Of a stretch of 64,000 nt of DNA, positions 18,388-26,560 are shown one piece after another. This stretch comes from Nonomuraea sp. PA05. Lineage in GTDB: Bacteria > Actinomycetota > Actinomycetes > Streptosporangiales > Streptosporangiaceae. The notes below the pieces were generated by a model. It ran no database searches and had not been told where the DNA came from. It was given only the letters and a program-made list of their open reading frames with translations. The stretch covers positions 33,728-97,727 of the forward strand of contig NZ_VSEY01000048.1 in the NCBI RefSeq assembly GCF_008086045.1, read 5' to 3'. How positions within the stretch are numbered: the first letter of the stretch is position 1; each line of letters begins with the position of its first letter. Made by a program: the position numbers and the translations under genes.

Positions 18388-19626
18388 GTGAAGGTCTTCT
18401 ACGCCTCGACGCTGTTCGGGGCGATGTCGCTGGCGGCAGCCATCGACGAGGGCCGCTTCGGCGACGGCCGGCGCGTCCTGGTCGTGTCGAACAACGCGGC
18501 CATCCCCGAGGTGTCGACGCCGCTGGACAGGACGCCCGGCTTCGCGGCCCTGCGCTCCCGCTTCGACGAGGTGCGCTCGTGGAACGAGCTGATCGCGCCG
18601 CTGCACCCGTCCGACTGGCGGGCCCGCGTCATCGAGGTGCCGATGACGGAGCGGCTCATCCGCTCCCACTGGGGCCTGGACGGCGTCGAGGAACTGGTGC
18701 TGGAGTCGATCGCGGTGCCGCCCGCCCGCACGATCGCGGGCCTGGTGCGCGACTGCCCGATCTCGGTCTACTCCGACGGGCTGATGAGCTACGGCCCCAC
18801 CCGCGACCCGCTGCCGGCGGAGATCTTCCGCCGCATCGGCCGGCTGATCCACCTCGACCTGGTGCCGGGGCTCAAGCCGCTGCTGCTCAGCGAGTACGGC
18901 GTCGCCCCCGAGATCCTGCCCGACGAGCGGTTCCTGTCGATCGTGCACGAGGTCACCGCCACCGCCCCCGACATGATGGCCGGGCAGGCGATGATCCTCG
19001 GCCAGTACCTGTCGGCGCTGGAGCTGCTGACGCCGGAGGAGGAGGCGGGGCTGCACGAGACCATGCTGAAGGCGCTGGTCGCGCGCGGCTTCACCGACGT
19101 CGTGTTCAAGCCGCACCCGGCCGCCGGCCGCCGGCACGCGCAACTGCTGCGCTCCGCCGCCGAGCCCTTAGGGGTGCGGCTGACGGTGGCGGGCGAGAGC
19201 GTGCCCGCCGAGGTGTGCTTCGCGGCGCTGCGGCCCGAGCTGGTGGTGGGCTGCTTCTCCACGGGGCTGGTGACGGCGCAGCGGTACTTCGGGCTGCAGG
19301 TGGCCTCGTACGGCACGGATCTGGTGCTGGAGCGGCTGGCCCCGTACGAGAACAGCAACCGGATCCCGGTCACCATCGTGGACGCCCTGCTGCCCAGGCT
19401 GTCGGCCGAGGGCCACATCGAGCGCCCGCCGGTCACCGACCTTCAGGCGCTGGTGCGTTCCGTCGGCTACTGCATGCAGGCCGACACCTATCCCGACCTG
19501 CGGCCGGACAGCATCGACTTCGACCGGCGCTACTTCAAGCGCAAGCGCCTGGAGACGCTGGGCTTCGTCACCGACAAGCCCAGCGCCCTCACCAGGATCC
19601 GCAGGAAGATCAGGTCAGCGATTTGA
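18388..19626 (+). CDS. polysialyltransferase-family glycosyltransferase
   Basis: 412 residues, starting KVFYASTLFGAMSLAAAID as in actinobacterial polysialyltransferase-like proteins. Bacterial sialyltransferases share an acidic-DG motif and an HP motif; here VYSDGLMSYGP and VVFKPHPAAGRRH match, and CFSTGLVTAQRYFG resembles the serine/threonine motif. Likely role: transfer of the CMP-activated nonulosonic acid made by the fusion protein to build a polymer. GTG 18388 has GGAGGAG 8 bases upstream and starts two bases after the GT2 stop. The gene overlaps the 3' end of the convergent minus-strand gene by 17 bases. Substrate is inferred from context. Confidence 0.8.
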   Translation: MKVFYASTLFGAMSLAAAIDEGRFGDGRRVLVVSNNAAIPEVSTPLDRTPGFAALRSRFDEVRSWNELIAPLHPSDWRARVIEVPMTERLIRSHWGLDGVEELVLESIAVPPARTIAGLVRDCPISVYSDGLMSYGPTRDPLPAEIFRRIGRLIHLDLVPGLKPLLLSEYGVAPEILPDERFLSIVHEVTATAPDMMAGQAMILGQYLSALELLTPEEEAGLHETMLKALVARGFTDVVFKPHPAAGRRHAQLLRSAAEPLGVRLTVAGESVPAEVCFAALRPELVVGCFSTGLVTAQRYFGLQVASYGTDLVLERLAPYENSNRIPVTIVDALLPRLSAEGHIERPPVTDLQALVRSVGYCMQADTYPDLRPDSIDFDRRYFKRKRLETLGFVTDKPSALTRIRRKIRSAI

Positions 19627-20782
19627 GGTAGCGGCGCATGCGGCGCTTGGCCCGGTAGCCCACCCGCAGCATCTTGGGCGGCACCTCCACCCGGAGGCGG
19701 GCCCTGCGCCGCCCCGCCGCGTGCTCCGGCCCGTCGAGGAGCGACGTGGCGGGCCGGCGCGGCCGGGAGATCGCCAGCCCGGCCAGCAGCCCCGCCCAGT
19801 CGTTGTCCTCGGCGGGCTGGAAGTAGTTGGCCGCGCACCAGGACTCTGAGGCGGCGCGGAACTCGCCCGCGGCCAGCTCGTCCATGGTGCCCAGCAGGTC
19901 GCTGCCCTCGAACACCAGGTTGATCATCTCGGCGCTCACGCCGAAGTCGCTCAGCACCAGCGAAGGCACGCCCATCGCGATGGCCTCCAGCGCCGCCGTC
20001 GAGCTGACCGTCACGAACCCGGCCGCCTGCTGGAGCTGCTCCTGCATCGGCCCGGCGGCGAACACCAGCCGCCCCGGCTCACCCAGCTCCCGCCACAGCC
20101 GCTGGTAGTGGAAGCGCTCGTTGTGCGTCTGCCGCTCGTCCTCCAGCGCGCGCAGCTTGACCACCACGTCGAGGTCGGGCCGCCGGCGCGCCAGCTCGGC
20201 CAGCGACAGCAGGATGCGCTCGCGCTGCTCCCGCTCGCGCGGCACCTTGGCCTGCGTGGCGAACACCACCCGGTTGCCGGCCGCGCCGGTCAGCTCGGGC
20301 CGCAGGAACGGCAGCCGGGCCAGGCCCACTGCCCCTCCCCCGCCGAGCCTGGCCGCGATCTGCGAGAACTCGGCCACCTCCCGCTCGCTGTGCACCACGA
20401 ACAGGTCGCAGCCGCTGCGGAAGATCCACGCCTTCTCCGTGGCCGGCACCGAGATGCCCGGCAGCCCGCTGACGAACACCGGCCGGGGCCGCAGCCCGTC
20501 GAGCACCTCGGCCACCAGCACGTCCACCACGGGGCCCGTGCAGGCCACCAGGATCACGTCGGGCTGGGTCCGCTCGGCCAGCCGCCGCACGGATCGCGCT
20601 GAGAGGACCGGCGGCGGATCTCCCGCCCTGCCGTTCACCGCCGCGACGATCTGCTCCGGCGAGGGAGCGATCGGCGTGCGCACCACGACCAGCTCGGTCA
20701 CGCAGCCCGCGGGCAGGTCACCGAGCAGACAGGCCGCCCATTTCAGATACGAGTCGGAGTCGGCGACGGCCAACACTTTCAA
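19610..20782 (-). CDS. DUF6716-type putative glycosyltransferase
   Basis: 390 residues. Starts MKVLAVADSDSYLKWAACLL, as do actinobacterial proteins found beside neuB genes and named DUF6716 putative glycosyltransferase. A GT-B-like C-terminal half carries VVFATQAKVP and the motif FVTVSSTAALEAIAMGVPS, typical of nucleotide-sugar binding. TTG 20782 is chosen over ATG 20836 because the TTGA overlap couples it to the upstream stop, GGAG lies 8 bases away and family members begin here. A basic C-terminal tail (YRAKRRMRRYLK) may bind membrane. Second gene of a two-gene operon that converges on the neu operon. Confidence 0.72.
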   Translation of the reverse strand: MKVLAVADSDSYLKWAACLLGDLPAGCVTELVVVRTPIAPSPEQIVAAVNGRAGDPPPVLSARSVRRLAERTQPDVILVACTGPVVDVLVAEVLDGLRPRPVFVSGLPGISVPATEKAWIFRSGCDLFVVHSEREVAEFSQIAARLGGGGAVGLARLPFLRPELTGAAGNRVVFATQAKVPREREQRERILLSLAELARRRPDLDVVVKLRALEDERQTHNERFHYQRLWRELGEPGRLVFAAGPMQEQLQQAAGFVTVSSTAALEAIAMGVPSLVLSDFGVSAEMINLVFEGSDLLGTMDELAAGEFRAASESWCAANYFQPAEDNDWAGLLAGLAISRPRRPATSLLDGPEHAAGRRRARLRVEVPPKMLRVGYRAKRRMRRYLKSLT

Positions 20783-21723
20783 CTGGACACTCCGGTCAAA
20801 TGCGATCGCAGGGCGGGGGCCGCCCTGCTGGTCCACCAGTCATCGGGAACGTCCACGGGCTCCACGGCGACACCGCGCGGGCTGAGCAGCACCCGCAGCG
20901 AGGTGATCGCCGTCGAGGGGAGACTGAGCACGCGCTGGCCGGCGTCCAGGCCGCGCAGCGTCAGCTCGGCGGGCACGCCGGCGTCGTGGACGGTGATGCC
21001 GGGACGCTCCCGGATCAGCGCGACGTCCACGGGGTCCTCGCGGCGGTGCGGGTAGTAGGCCAGCGGCTCGCGCGCGGCCAGGTCGGTCAGCCAGCGCAGG
21101 TAGTGGTCGCGGTGCACGAGGCCGTTGCGGACCAGGGAGGTGCCCAGCACGACCGTGCGCTCGGCGGGGCCCTCGCTGCTCGGCGGCTGGGCCCGCAACC
21201 AGGCGAAGTCGTGGCGGACGAGGTCGACGCCGGCCCGGCGGACGGCCTCCGCCAGCTTGTCGTCCACGCTCAGCGCGGTGAAGACCGACACCTTGCTCAG
21301 CCGCAGCCGCAGCGCGGCGGCCAGGCCGAGGGTGGAGCGCAGCCTGGTCGGATCGGCGCGGGCGCGCAGCAGCGGCCGGTACGGGCCGGCGGCGAGCAGT
21401 TCGAGCAGCCGCAGCGTGGCCAGCCCGTCGTCCACGATGACGATGCGGCCCGGCCGGGAGGTGAGCCAGCGCAGCTGCACCTTGCCGGAGAAGGCGTCCC
21501 CCACGGCCTGCACGCGCCTGGGCATGCGCTCGCGCGGCTCGGCCAGCACCAGGCCGTCGGGCAGCCCCAGGGAGCGCAGCTCGCGCCGCGTGGCCTTCAG
21601 CGGCCGCAGGCCCGCCCGCGGCACGACAGCCGTCTGGGGGCCGAGAAGCCCGGCGTGGTGGGCCTCGACGGCGCACAGCATCTGGAGCGGGGACTCCACC
21701 CAGGCCGACGCCTGTTCGACCAC
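20779..21723 (-). CDS. GT52-like sialyltransferase-family protein
   Basis: 314 residues. Begins VEQASAWVESPLQMLCAVEA, the SPLQ-type start of GT52-like proteins. VIVDDGLATLRLLE supplies the acidic-DG motif and LAYYPHRRED the PH/HP-type motif of bacterial sialyltransferases. It probably transfers an activated nonulosonic acid or related sugar in the same pathway as the convergent operon. GTG 21723 has GGGAGGG 7 bases upstream. It overlaps the next gene by 4 bases. The family assignment rests on motifs read by eye. Confidence 0.65.
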   Translation of the reverse strand: MVEQASAWVESPLQMLCAVEAHHAGLLGPQTAVVPRAGLRPLKATRRELRSLGLPDGLVLAEPRERMPRRVQAVGDAFSGKVQLRWLTSRPGRIVIVDDGLATLRLLELLAAGPYRPLLRARADPTRLRSTLGLAAALRLRLSKVSVFTALSVDDKLAEAVRRAGVDLVRHDFAWLRAQPPSSEGPAERTVVLGTSLVRNGLVHRDHYLRWLTDLAAREPLAYYPHRREDPVDVALIRERPGITVHDAGVPAELTLRGLDAGQRVLSLPSTAITSLRVLLSPRGVAVEPVDVPDDWWTSRAAPALRSHLTGVSS

Positions 21724-21821
21724 TCGTTGCCCTCCCAGCGGGGTGATGGCGCGTTAACGACCGCTTCAAGCTAGCCCCACCGCCTTAAGCCCTCAGAAAC
21801 GCGGCGTGAACAATGGAGGGT

Positions 21822-22643
21822 ATGAATTCGCTCATGCTCAACACTGACGGCGTGCAGATCCCTCAGCTCGGCTACGGGGTCTGGCAGGTCCCGGCCGACG
21901 AGGCCGAGCAGGCCGTCTCCACCGCGCTCGAGGCCGGCTACCGGCACGTCGACACCGCCGCCGCCTACGGCAACGAGGAGGGCGTCGGGCGGGCCGTGCG
22001 CGGGAGCGGGCTGCCGCGCGAGAAGGTGTTCGTGACCACCAAGCTGTGGAACGGCGACCACGGCCGCGCCGAGGCCGCCTTCGACGAGAGCCTCACCAGG
22101 CTGGGCCTGGACCACGTCGACCTGTTCCTGATCCACTGGCCGGTGCCGCAGCAGGACAAGTACGTGCAGGCGTGGAAGGCGATGGAGAAGATCTACCGTG
22201 ACGGCCGGGCCAGGGCCATCGGGGTCTCCAACTTCACGGTGCCGACGCTCACCCGGCTCATGGAGGAGACCGGCATCACGCCCGCGCTCAACCAGATCGA
22301 GCTCCACCCGTACCTGCAGCAGCGCGAGATGCGCGCCTTCCACGAGGCCAACGGCATCCTCACCGAGGCCTGGAGCCCGCTCGGGCAGGGTCAGGGGCTG
22401 CTCGCGGACCCCGCGCTGGCGGTGCTGTCGGGCAAGTACGGCAGGACGCCCGCGCAGATCGTGCTGCGCTGGCACCTGCAGCTCGGCAACGTGGTGATCC
22501 CGAAATCCGTCACGCCCGCGCGGATCAAGGAGAACATCGACGTGTTCGGCTTCATCCTCGACACCGAGGACATGTCGGCCATCGGCGCCCTGAACAAAGG
22601 ACAGCGACTGGGGCCGGATCCCGACACGTTCAACATGACCTGA
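21822..22643 (+). CDS. aldo/keto reductase
   Basis: 273 residues from ATG 21822; an in-frame ATG at 21813 would add three residues, and neither has an ideally spaced ribosome site (GGAGGG lies only two bases before 21822). An NADPH-dependent AKR barrel with the catalytic tetrad visible: Asp and Tyr in RHVDTAAAYGNE, Lys in VTTKLWN and His in FLIHWPVP. The NADPH-binding IPKSVTPARIKEN lies near the C terminus. It resembles 2,5-diketo-gluconate reductase-like enzymes. Substrate unknown; the gene stands alone. Confidence 0.88.
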   Translation: MNSLMLNTDGVQIPQLGYGVWQVPADEAEQAVSTALEAGYRHVDTAAAYGNEEGVGRAVRGSGLPREKVFVTTKLWNGDHGRAEAAFDESLTRLGLDHVDLFLIHWPVPQQDKYVQAWKAMEKIYRDGRARAIGVSNFTVPTLTRLMEETGITPALNQIELHPYLQQREMRAFHEANGILTEAWSPLGQGQGLLADPALAVLSGKYGRTPAQIVLRWHLQLGNVVIPKSVTPARIKENIDVFGFILDTEDMSAIGALNKGQRLGPDPDTFNMT

Positions 22644-22730
22644 GTGACGGGCGTGGCATTTGTGACGCCGCACTCTTAATTACATATCCCCCCATAACCC
22701 TCCCTTTACCCGCCCTATAACATCGCCGGC

Positions 22731-23684
22731 GTGCGAGATTTCACTTGGGGAATTGCGGCCACCGGCGGTATCGCCCGTACCGTGGGGGCCGCCATCGCGG
22801 CGGAGCCCGGCATGCGGGTGGCCGCCGTCGGCTCACGGAGCCTGGCCAGGGCGCAGGCCCTGGCCGCCACGCTGGAGGCGGAGTCGGCGTACGGCTCCTA
22901 CGAGCAGCTGTGCGCCGACCCGGGGGTGGACGCGATCTACGTGGCCACCCCGCACGCGCAGCACCTACAGGTCGCCGAGCTGGCCATCGCCGCAGGTAAA
23001 GCCGTGCTCTGCGAGAAGCCGCTGGCCGCCACCCCGGACGACGCGGAGAAGATGGTGCGCCTGGCGCGCGAGGCGGGCGTGTTCCTGATGGAGGCCATGT
23101 GGATGCGGTTCAACCCGCTCATCCGGCTCATCAAGGGCGATCCGCGCTTCGGGGAGATCCGCTCGGTGCAGGCCACGTTCGGCTTCGCCGCGCCCTACGA
23201 CCCCGCCCACCGGCTGTGGGCGCCAGAGCTGGGCGGCGGCGCCCTGCTCGATCTGGGGATCTACCCGTTCGGCCTCGCCCAGCTCATCCTGGGCATGCCC
23301 GCTGACCTGCGGATAACGGGCTCCCTGGCCCCCACCGGGGTGGACGCGGAGGCGGCCGGGGCCTTGCTCTACCCCGGCGGCGAACACGCTCTCGTGGCCG
23401 CCTCATTGCTCGGGAATTACCCGAACACCGCCTGTGTTGTAGGTACTCAGATGCGGGCGGACATCCCGGCGCCGTTCTGGGCTCCGCAGCGGATCGTTCT
23501 CACCGGGCCCTCCATGGAGCCGGAAGAGCATGTGCTCGATCCGGCGGACAACGGATATGCCGGAGAGCTACGTGAAGTCCGCGCCGCGACGGCCGAAGGC
23601 AGGACCGAATCCTCGATCATGCCTCTTGACGAATCCCTTGCCATGATGGGGCTTCTGGCCGACGCTCGCAGGCAGATTGCCTAG
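22731..23684 (+). CDS. Gfo/Idh/MocA-family oxidoreductase
   Basis: 317 residues. N-terminal Rossmann fold starting WGIAATGGIARTVGAAI, the family motif CEKPLAATPDDA (EKP) near residue 95, and in the C-terminal domain GGGALLDLGIYPFGLAQ, which is like dimeric dihydrodiol dehydrogenase members. Probably oxidises or reduces a sugar or related hydroxyl with NAD(P). The GTG start at 22731 is preceded by an AT-rich 87-base gap that may hold its promoter. Substrate not predictable. Confidence 0.87.
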   Translation: MRDFTWGIAATGGIARTVGAAIAAEPGMRVAAVGSRSLARAQALAATLEAESAYGSYEQLCADPGVDAIYVATPHAQHLQVAELAIAAGKAVLCEKPLAATPDDAEKMVRLAREAGVFLMEAMWMRFNPLIRLIKGDPRFGEIRSVQATFGFAAPYDPAHRLWAPELGGGALLDLGIYPFGLAQLILGMPADLRITGSLAPTGVDAEAAGALLYPGGEHALVAASLLGNYPNTACVVGTQMRADIPAPFWAPQRIVLTGPSMEPEEHVLDPADNGYAGELREVRAATAEGRTESSIMPLDESLAMMGLLADARRQIA

Positions 23685-23811
23685 CTGAGCTTTTATGGAT
23701 TTGTAATCCTCTTGCCTCATGTATTACCTTATGGGGCATCTCGGGACATAAGTCCGGTTTGTCCGGCTATGTCTGACCATCGCACGAAACATCGCAGGAT
23801 CGTCCTGCGAC

Positions 23812-23924
23812 CGCTGAATCCGCCTCAGCGCGGAACCGGGGACCCATGTCCTTGGGGCGAATCGGCACTCCGGTGCCGTAGGGCAGCTTCCACGCCCGAG
23901 CCCGTCAGCTAACCCGGTAAGCGG
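23812..23924 (+). promoter_or_regulatory. c-di-AMP riboswitch (ydaO-yuaA class)
   Basis: The leader of the CHAP hydrolase gene contains the conserved ydaO elements in order: CCGCTGAATCCG, GCGCGGAACCGGGGACCC, TTGGGGCGAATCGGC, CGTAGGGC and the very conserved GAGCCCGTCAGCTAACC. P1 can form between CCGCT (23812-23816) and AGCGG (23920-23924). A perfect 7-bp hairpin (CGCAGGA-TCG-TCCTGCG) precedes it, and nested inverted repeats occur at 23745-23774. In actinomycetes this class controls cell-wall hydrolase genes and is generally turned off by c-di-AMP. Here it lies 26 bases before the start of such a gene. Confidence 0.92.
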
Positions 23925-23950
23925 CATGGAAGCAAGGAGCACCTCCCTCG

Positions 23951-24664
23951 ATGGCCAAGCACCGTATCAACGCTGTGTCGAAGAGCAACATCGCCCGCGC
24001 CGCCCTCGGCGTCACCGTCATCGCCTCCGCCCTCGGCGCGAACGCCATGACGGCCAACGCCGACACCGCCACGGGCGTCGCCGCGGCCACCGCCGCCAAG
24101 CACCCCGCCACCGCCATCGCCGCCCACAAGGCCGGCGCGGCGGACAACGACCGCACCGAGACCAAGATCAACGTTACCGCCAGCCAGGTCCTGGCCATGG
24201 CCAAGGCCCAGGTCGGCACCTCCGAGAACTCCTACGGCGGCGGCACCAAGTTCCAGCAGTGGTACGCCGGCTCGCAGCGCGCCGGCGAGACCGTCGCCCG
24301 CGACGGCGGCAGCCGCTCCGCGTACCTGAACGCCGCCTGGTGCTCGATGTTCGTCTCCTGGGTCGGCGAGCAGACCGGCGCCCGCCCGCAGGTCGGCTGG
24401 GACGCCTACACCGTCGCCCACGCCAAGTGGTTCGCCGCCAACGACCGGTTCGGCACCGTCGCCAAGCCCGGCGCCGTCGTGTTCTTCGCCTGGGACGGCG
24501 GCAAGAGCCTGAGCGACATCCAGCACGTCGGGTTCGTCGTGAAGGACAACCAGAACGGCACCATCTCGACGATCGAGGGCAACACCGGCAACGGCAAGGT
24601 CGAAGAGCGGGTTCGTCCGAAGTCGCAGGTCGTCGGCTACGGCTACCCGCAGTACGCCGGCTGA
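23951..24664 (+). CDS. secreted CHAP-domain cell-wall hydrolase
   Basis: 237 residues. A long basic signal peptide with hydrophobic stretch ALGVTVIASALGANAMTANA is followed by a low-complexity Ala/Lys/His linker and a CHAP amidase/endopeptidase domain (about 75-235). Its nucleophile is expected at the Cys of AWCSMFVSW and its His in DIQHVGFVV. The protein should cut peptidoglycan outside the cell. It is preceded by a c-di-AMP riboswitch, as are other actinomycete wall-lytic genes such as rpfA. AAGGAG lies about 12 bases before ATG 23951, a longer spacing than usual. A perfect 22-bp hairpin ends the transcript. Confidence 0.88.
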   Translation: MAKHRINAVSKSNIARAALGVTVIASALGANAMTANADTATGVAAATAAKHPATAIAAHKAGAADNDRTETKINVTASQVLAMAKAQVGTSENSYGGGTKFQQWYAGSQRAGETVARDGGSRSAYLNAAWCSMFVSWVGEQTGARPQVGWDAYTVAHAKWFAANDRFGTVAKPGAVVFFAWDGGKSLSDIQHVGFVVKDNQNGTISTIEGNTGNGKVEERVRPKSQVVGYGYPQYAG

Positions 24665-24695
24665 CGGAACGTTCCAGGCTCCTTGCCTGCCATGT

Positions 24696-24744
24696 AACGC
24701 GACGAGCGCGCGTCCCCACCGAGGGGACGCGCGCTCGTCGCGTT
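24696..24744 (+). terminator. long perfect hairpin after the CHAP hydrolase gene
   Basis: A 22-bp perfect inverted repeat (24696-24717 with 24723-24744; arms begin AACGCGACGAGCGCG and end CGCTCGTCGCGTT) with a 5-base loop, 31 bases after the stop. The stem is unusually long and stable and has no T-run. Confidence 0.85.
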
Positions 24745-24831
24745 GCCGGTCGTGTTGCCGGTCGCGTTGCCGGTCGCGTTGCCGGGGGCGTTGCCGGGGG
24801 CGTTTCTGTCGGGGGCGTTTCTGTCGGGGGC
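24742..24831 (+). repeat. tandem repeat of 12-bp then 15-bp units
   Basis: Five contiguous 12-bp units of the form GTTGCCGG(TCGC/GGGC) (24742-24801) are followed by two identical 15-bp units GTTTCTGTCGGGGGC (24802-24831). The array begins inside the right arm of the preceding terminator and ends 49 bases before the next gene. The open frame through it reads as Pro/Val/Ala/Leu-rich repeats and is not considered coding. Confidence 0.85.
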
Positions 24832-24880
24832 GCTGGCTACCTTGCCAATCCCGGGCCCTCGACCCCCCAAGGAGCCACGC

Positions 24881-25636
24881 ATGGGAGCCAAGACCGGCGT
24901 CATCGCCTACTCCCCCTCAGGCAGCCCTCTCCCCCACCTCCTGCGCACCCCGCGCAAGCCCGGTGAGGCCGCCACCACGGCGCTGATCGAGCGGTCGTTC
25001 CCCGGCTGGCACGTCACACCGGCGGAGCCCGGCACGCTGCTCGACGACATCCGCCCGCCTGCGAACCTCGCCTACGCCACCAGCTTCCCCGGCGTCGAGC
25101 TGATCTGCTGCGACCACTTCATGATCGACCACCCGTCGCAGCTGCCCGCCCACCTCGTCGAGGCGGGCAAGGGCCGCCGGCTCGTCCTGCACGCCATGCA
25201 CAGCGTCGTCGACTGGCTCGCCTTCGCCGTCTGGGAGGACGGCCTCCTCGTCCGCTCCCTCAGCCTCTCCCCGGGCAACGGCATCATCGAGAACCTCGGC
25301 GAGCCGTACCCGTTCGAGCAGCCCTATTGGAACGGCGAGCACCCCGTCCTGCCCGACGAGGAGGACGAGGAGCCCTATCCGCTGCCGTTCCACCCGCTGG
25401 AGCTCGGCGAGGACGCGCTGCGCGAGATGCTCGGCTTCACCGTCGAGGGCTCGATCGAGCCGGGCGACGTGGACGCGGAGGCCGTCGAGCTGCTCGGCTT
25501 CACCGCCATCGACCCCGGCGGGCCCACTCCTGAGGAGCGGCGCGCCGAGTTCGAGGCGATCGTGGCGCGGATGGGCGAGCCCAGGAGGCTCACCTACGGG
25601 CCCGACGGGTCCCTTCAGGAGATCACCACGGACTGA
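24881..25636 (+). CDS. DUF6928-type hypothetical protein
   Basis: 251 residues starting MGAKTGVIAYSPSGSPLPHL, a start typical of an uncharacterised actinobacterial family (DUF6928). No signal peptide or membrane segment; an acidic loop LPDEEDEEPYPLPFHP lies near residue 170. ATG 24881 has AAGGAG about 6 bases upstream; a longer in-frame reading from 24743 would translate the tandem repeat and is rejected. Function unknown. Its 3' end overlaps the convergent hydrolase gene by 22 bases. Confidence 0.75.
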   Translation: MGAKTGVIAYSPSGSPLPHLLRTPRKPGEAATTALIERSFPGWHVTPAEPGTLLDDIRPPANLAYATSFPGVELICCDHFMIDHPSQLPAHLVEAGKGRRLVLHAMHSVVDWLAFAVWEDGLLVRSLSLSPGNGIIENLGEPYPFEQPYWNGEHPVLPDEEDEEPYPLPFHPLELGEDALREMLGFTVEGSIEPGDVDAEAVELLGFTAIDPGGPTPEERRAEFEAIVARMGEPRRLTYGPDGSLQEITTD

Positions 25637-26496
25637 CTCCACACCCGGTCGAGAAAGCCGGCGATGAGCGGCGCGATCTCCGTCAGGTGCGTCTCCAGCG
25701 CGAAGTGGCCGGTGGCGAACAGGTGCAGCTCGGCCTCGGGCAGGTCGCGCAGGTAGGCGCGAGCCCCCGGCTCGGGGAAGAACGGGTCGTGGCTGCCCCA
25801 CGTGATGAGCGTGGGCGGCGTGTGCTCGCGCAGCCACGCCTGCCAGCGCCCGTAGCGCGCCACGTTGGAGTGGTAGTCGAAGGCGAGCGCGACCTGCGCC
25901 TCCTTGCGGCCCGGCAGGTCGAGGAAGTGCTGGTCGAGCGTCCAGCCGTCCGGGGCGATCACGGCCGGGTCGGGCACGCCGCTCTCGTACTGGCCGCGGG
26001 TGCCCTCCAGGGTGAGCAGGTCGCGGATCGCCTGCTCGGCGCCCTGGACCTGCGGGCGCAGCGCGACGAAGTCGCGGGCCGCGTCGGACAGGCCCTCGGT
26101 GTAGGCGTTGCCGTTCTGCACCACCAGCCCCGCGATCCACTCCGGATGCCGCTCGGCCAGCCGGAAGCCGACCGGCGCGCCGAAGTCGAACACGTACATC
26201 ACGAAGCGGGTCAGCCCGAGCCGCCGCACGAACCCCTCCGTGACGTCGGCGAGCCGGTCGAAGGTGTACGCGAAATCGCCGGGCGTCTCGGTGTGGCCGA
26301 AGCCCGGGTAGTCGGGGGCGATCAGCCGGTAGCGGGAGCCGAGGACGTCCATCAGGCGGCGGAACTGGTGGGAGGCGGACGGGAAGCCGTGCAGGAGCAG
26401 CAGAACGGGGGCGTCAGGGCGGTCGGGGTGCGATTCGCGGTAGAAGACGCGGACGCCGTCCACGTCGAGGTGGCCGTGGGTGATGCGGGGCAACAT
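25615..26496 (-). CDS. alpha/beta hydrolase, haloalkane-dehalogenase/epoxide-hydrolase-like
   Basis: 293 residues. Alpha/beta hydrolase fold with LLLLHGFPSASHQF (oxyanion motif HGFP) and a probable Asp nucleophile in FVMYVFDFGAPVG, as in haloalkane dehalogenases and epoxide hydrolases rather than Ser hydrolases. The catalytic His is in FATGHFALETH, and WGSHDPFFP carries the acid. It would open epoxides or remove halide through a covalent Asp ester; substrate unknown. A well-spaced promoter with an inverted repeat precedes it. Confidence 0.82.
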   Translation of the reverse strand: MLPRITHGHLDVDGVRVFYRESHPDRPDAPVLLLLHGFPSASHQFRRLMDVLGSRYRLIAPDYPGFGHTETPGDFAYTFDRLADVTEGFVRRLGLTRFVMYVFDFGAPVGFRLAERHPEWIAGLVVQNGNAYTEGLSDAARDFVALRPQVQGAEQAIRDLLTLEGTRGQYESGVPDPAVIAPDGWTLDQHFLDLPGRKEAQVALAFDYHSNVARYGRWQAWLREHTPPTLITWGSHDPFFPEPGARAYLRDLPEAELHLFATGHFALETHLTEIAPLIAGFLDRVWSQSVVIS

Positions 26497-26531
26497 GGGG
26501 TTCTAACTCCTTGATCCGGGTTTGTGCATTA

Positions 26532-26560
26532 GGTATAGCGGCCTCCGATCTAATGGTCAA
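26532..26560 (-). promoter_or_regulatory. promoter of the alpha/beta hydrolase gene
   Basis: On the minus strand TTGACC (26560-26555) and TATACC (26537-26532) are separated by exactly 17 bases, a good housekeeping-type promoter ending about 36 bases before the start codon. The -35 overlaps an inverted repeat at 26549-26580. Confidence 0.6.

Noticed and set aside
23712..23912. 66-residue open frame
   Set aside because: The DNA is the c-di-AMP riboswitch leader.
24743..24880. N-terminal extension of the DUF6928-type gene through the tandem repeat
   Set aside because: It would encode only Pro/Val/Ala/Leu repeats, and ATG 24881 has a good ribosome site and the normal family start.
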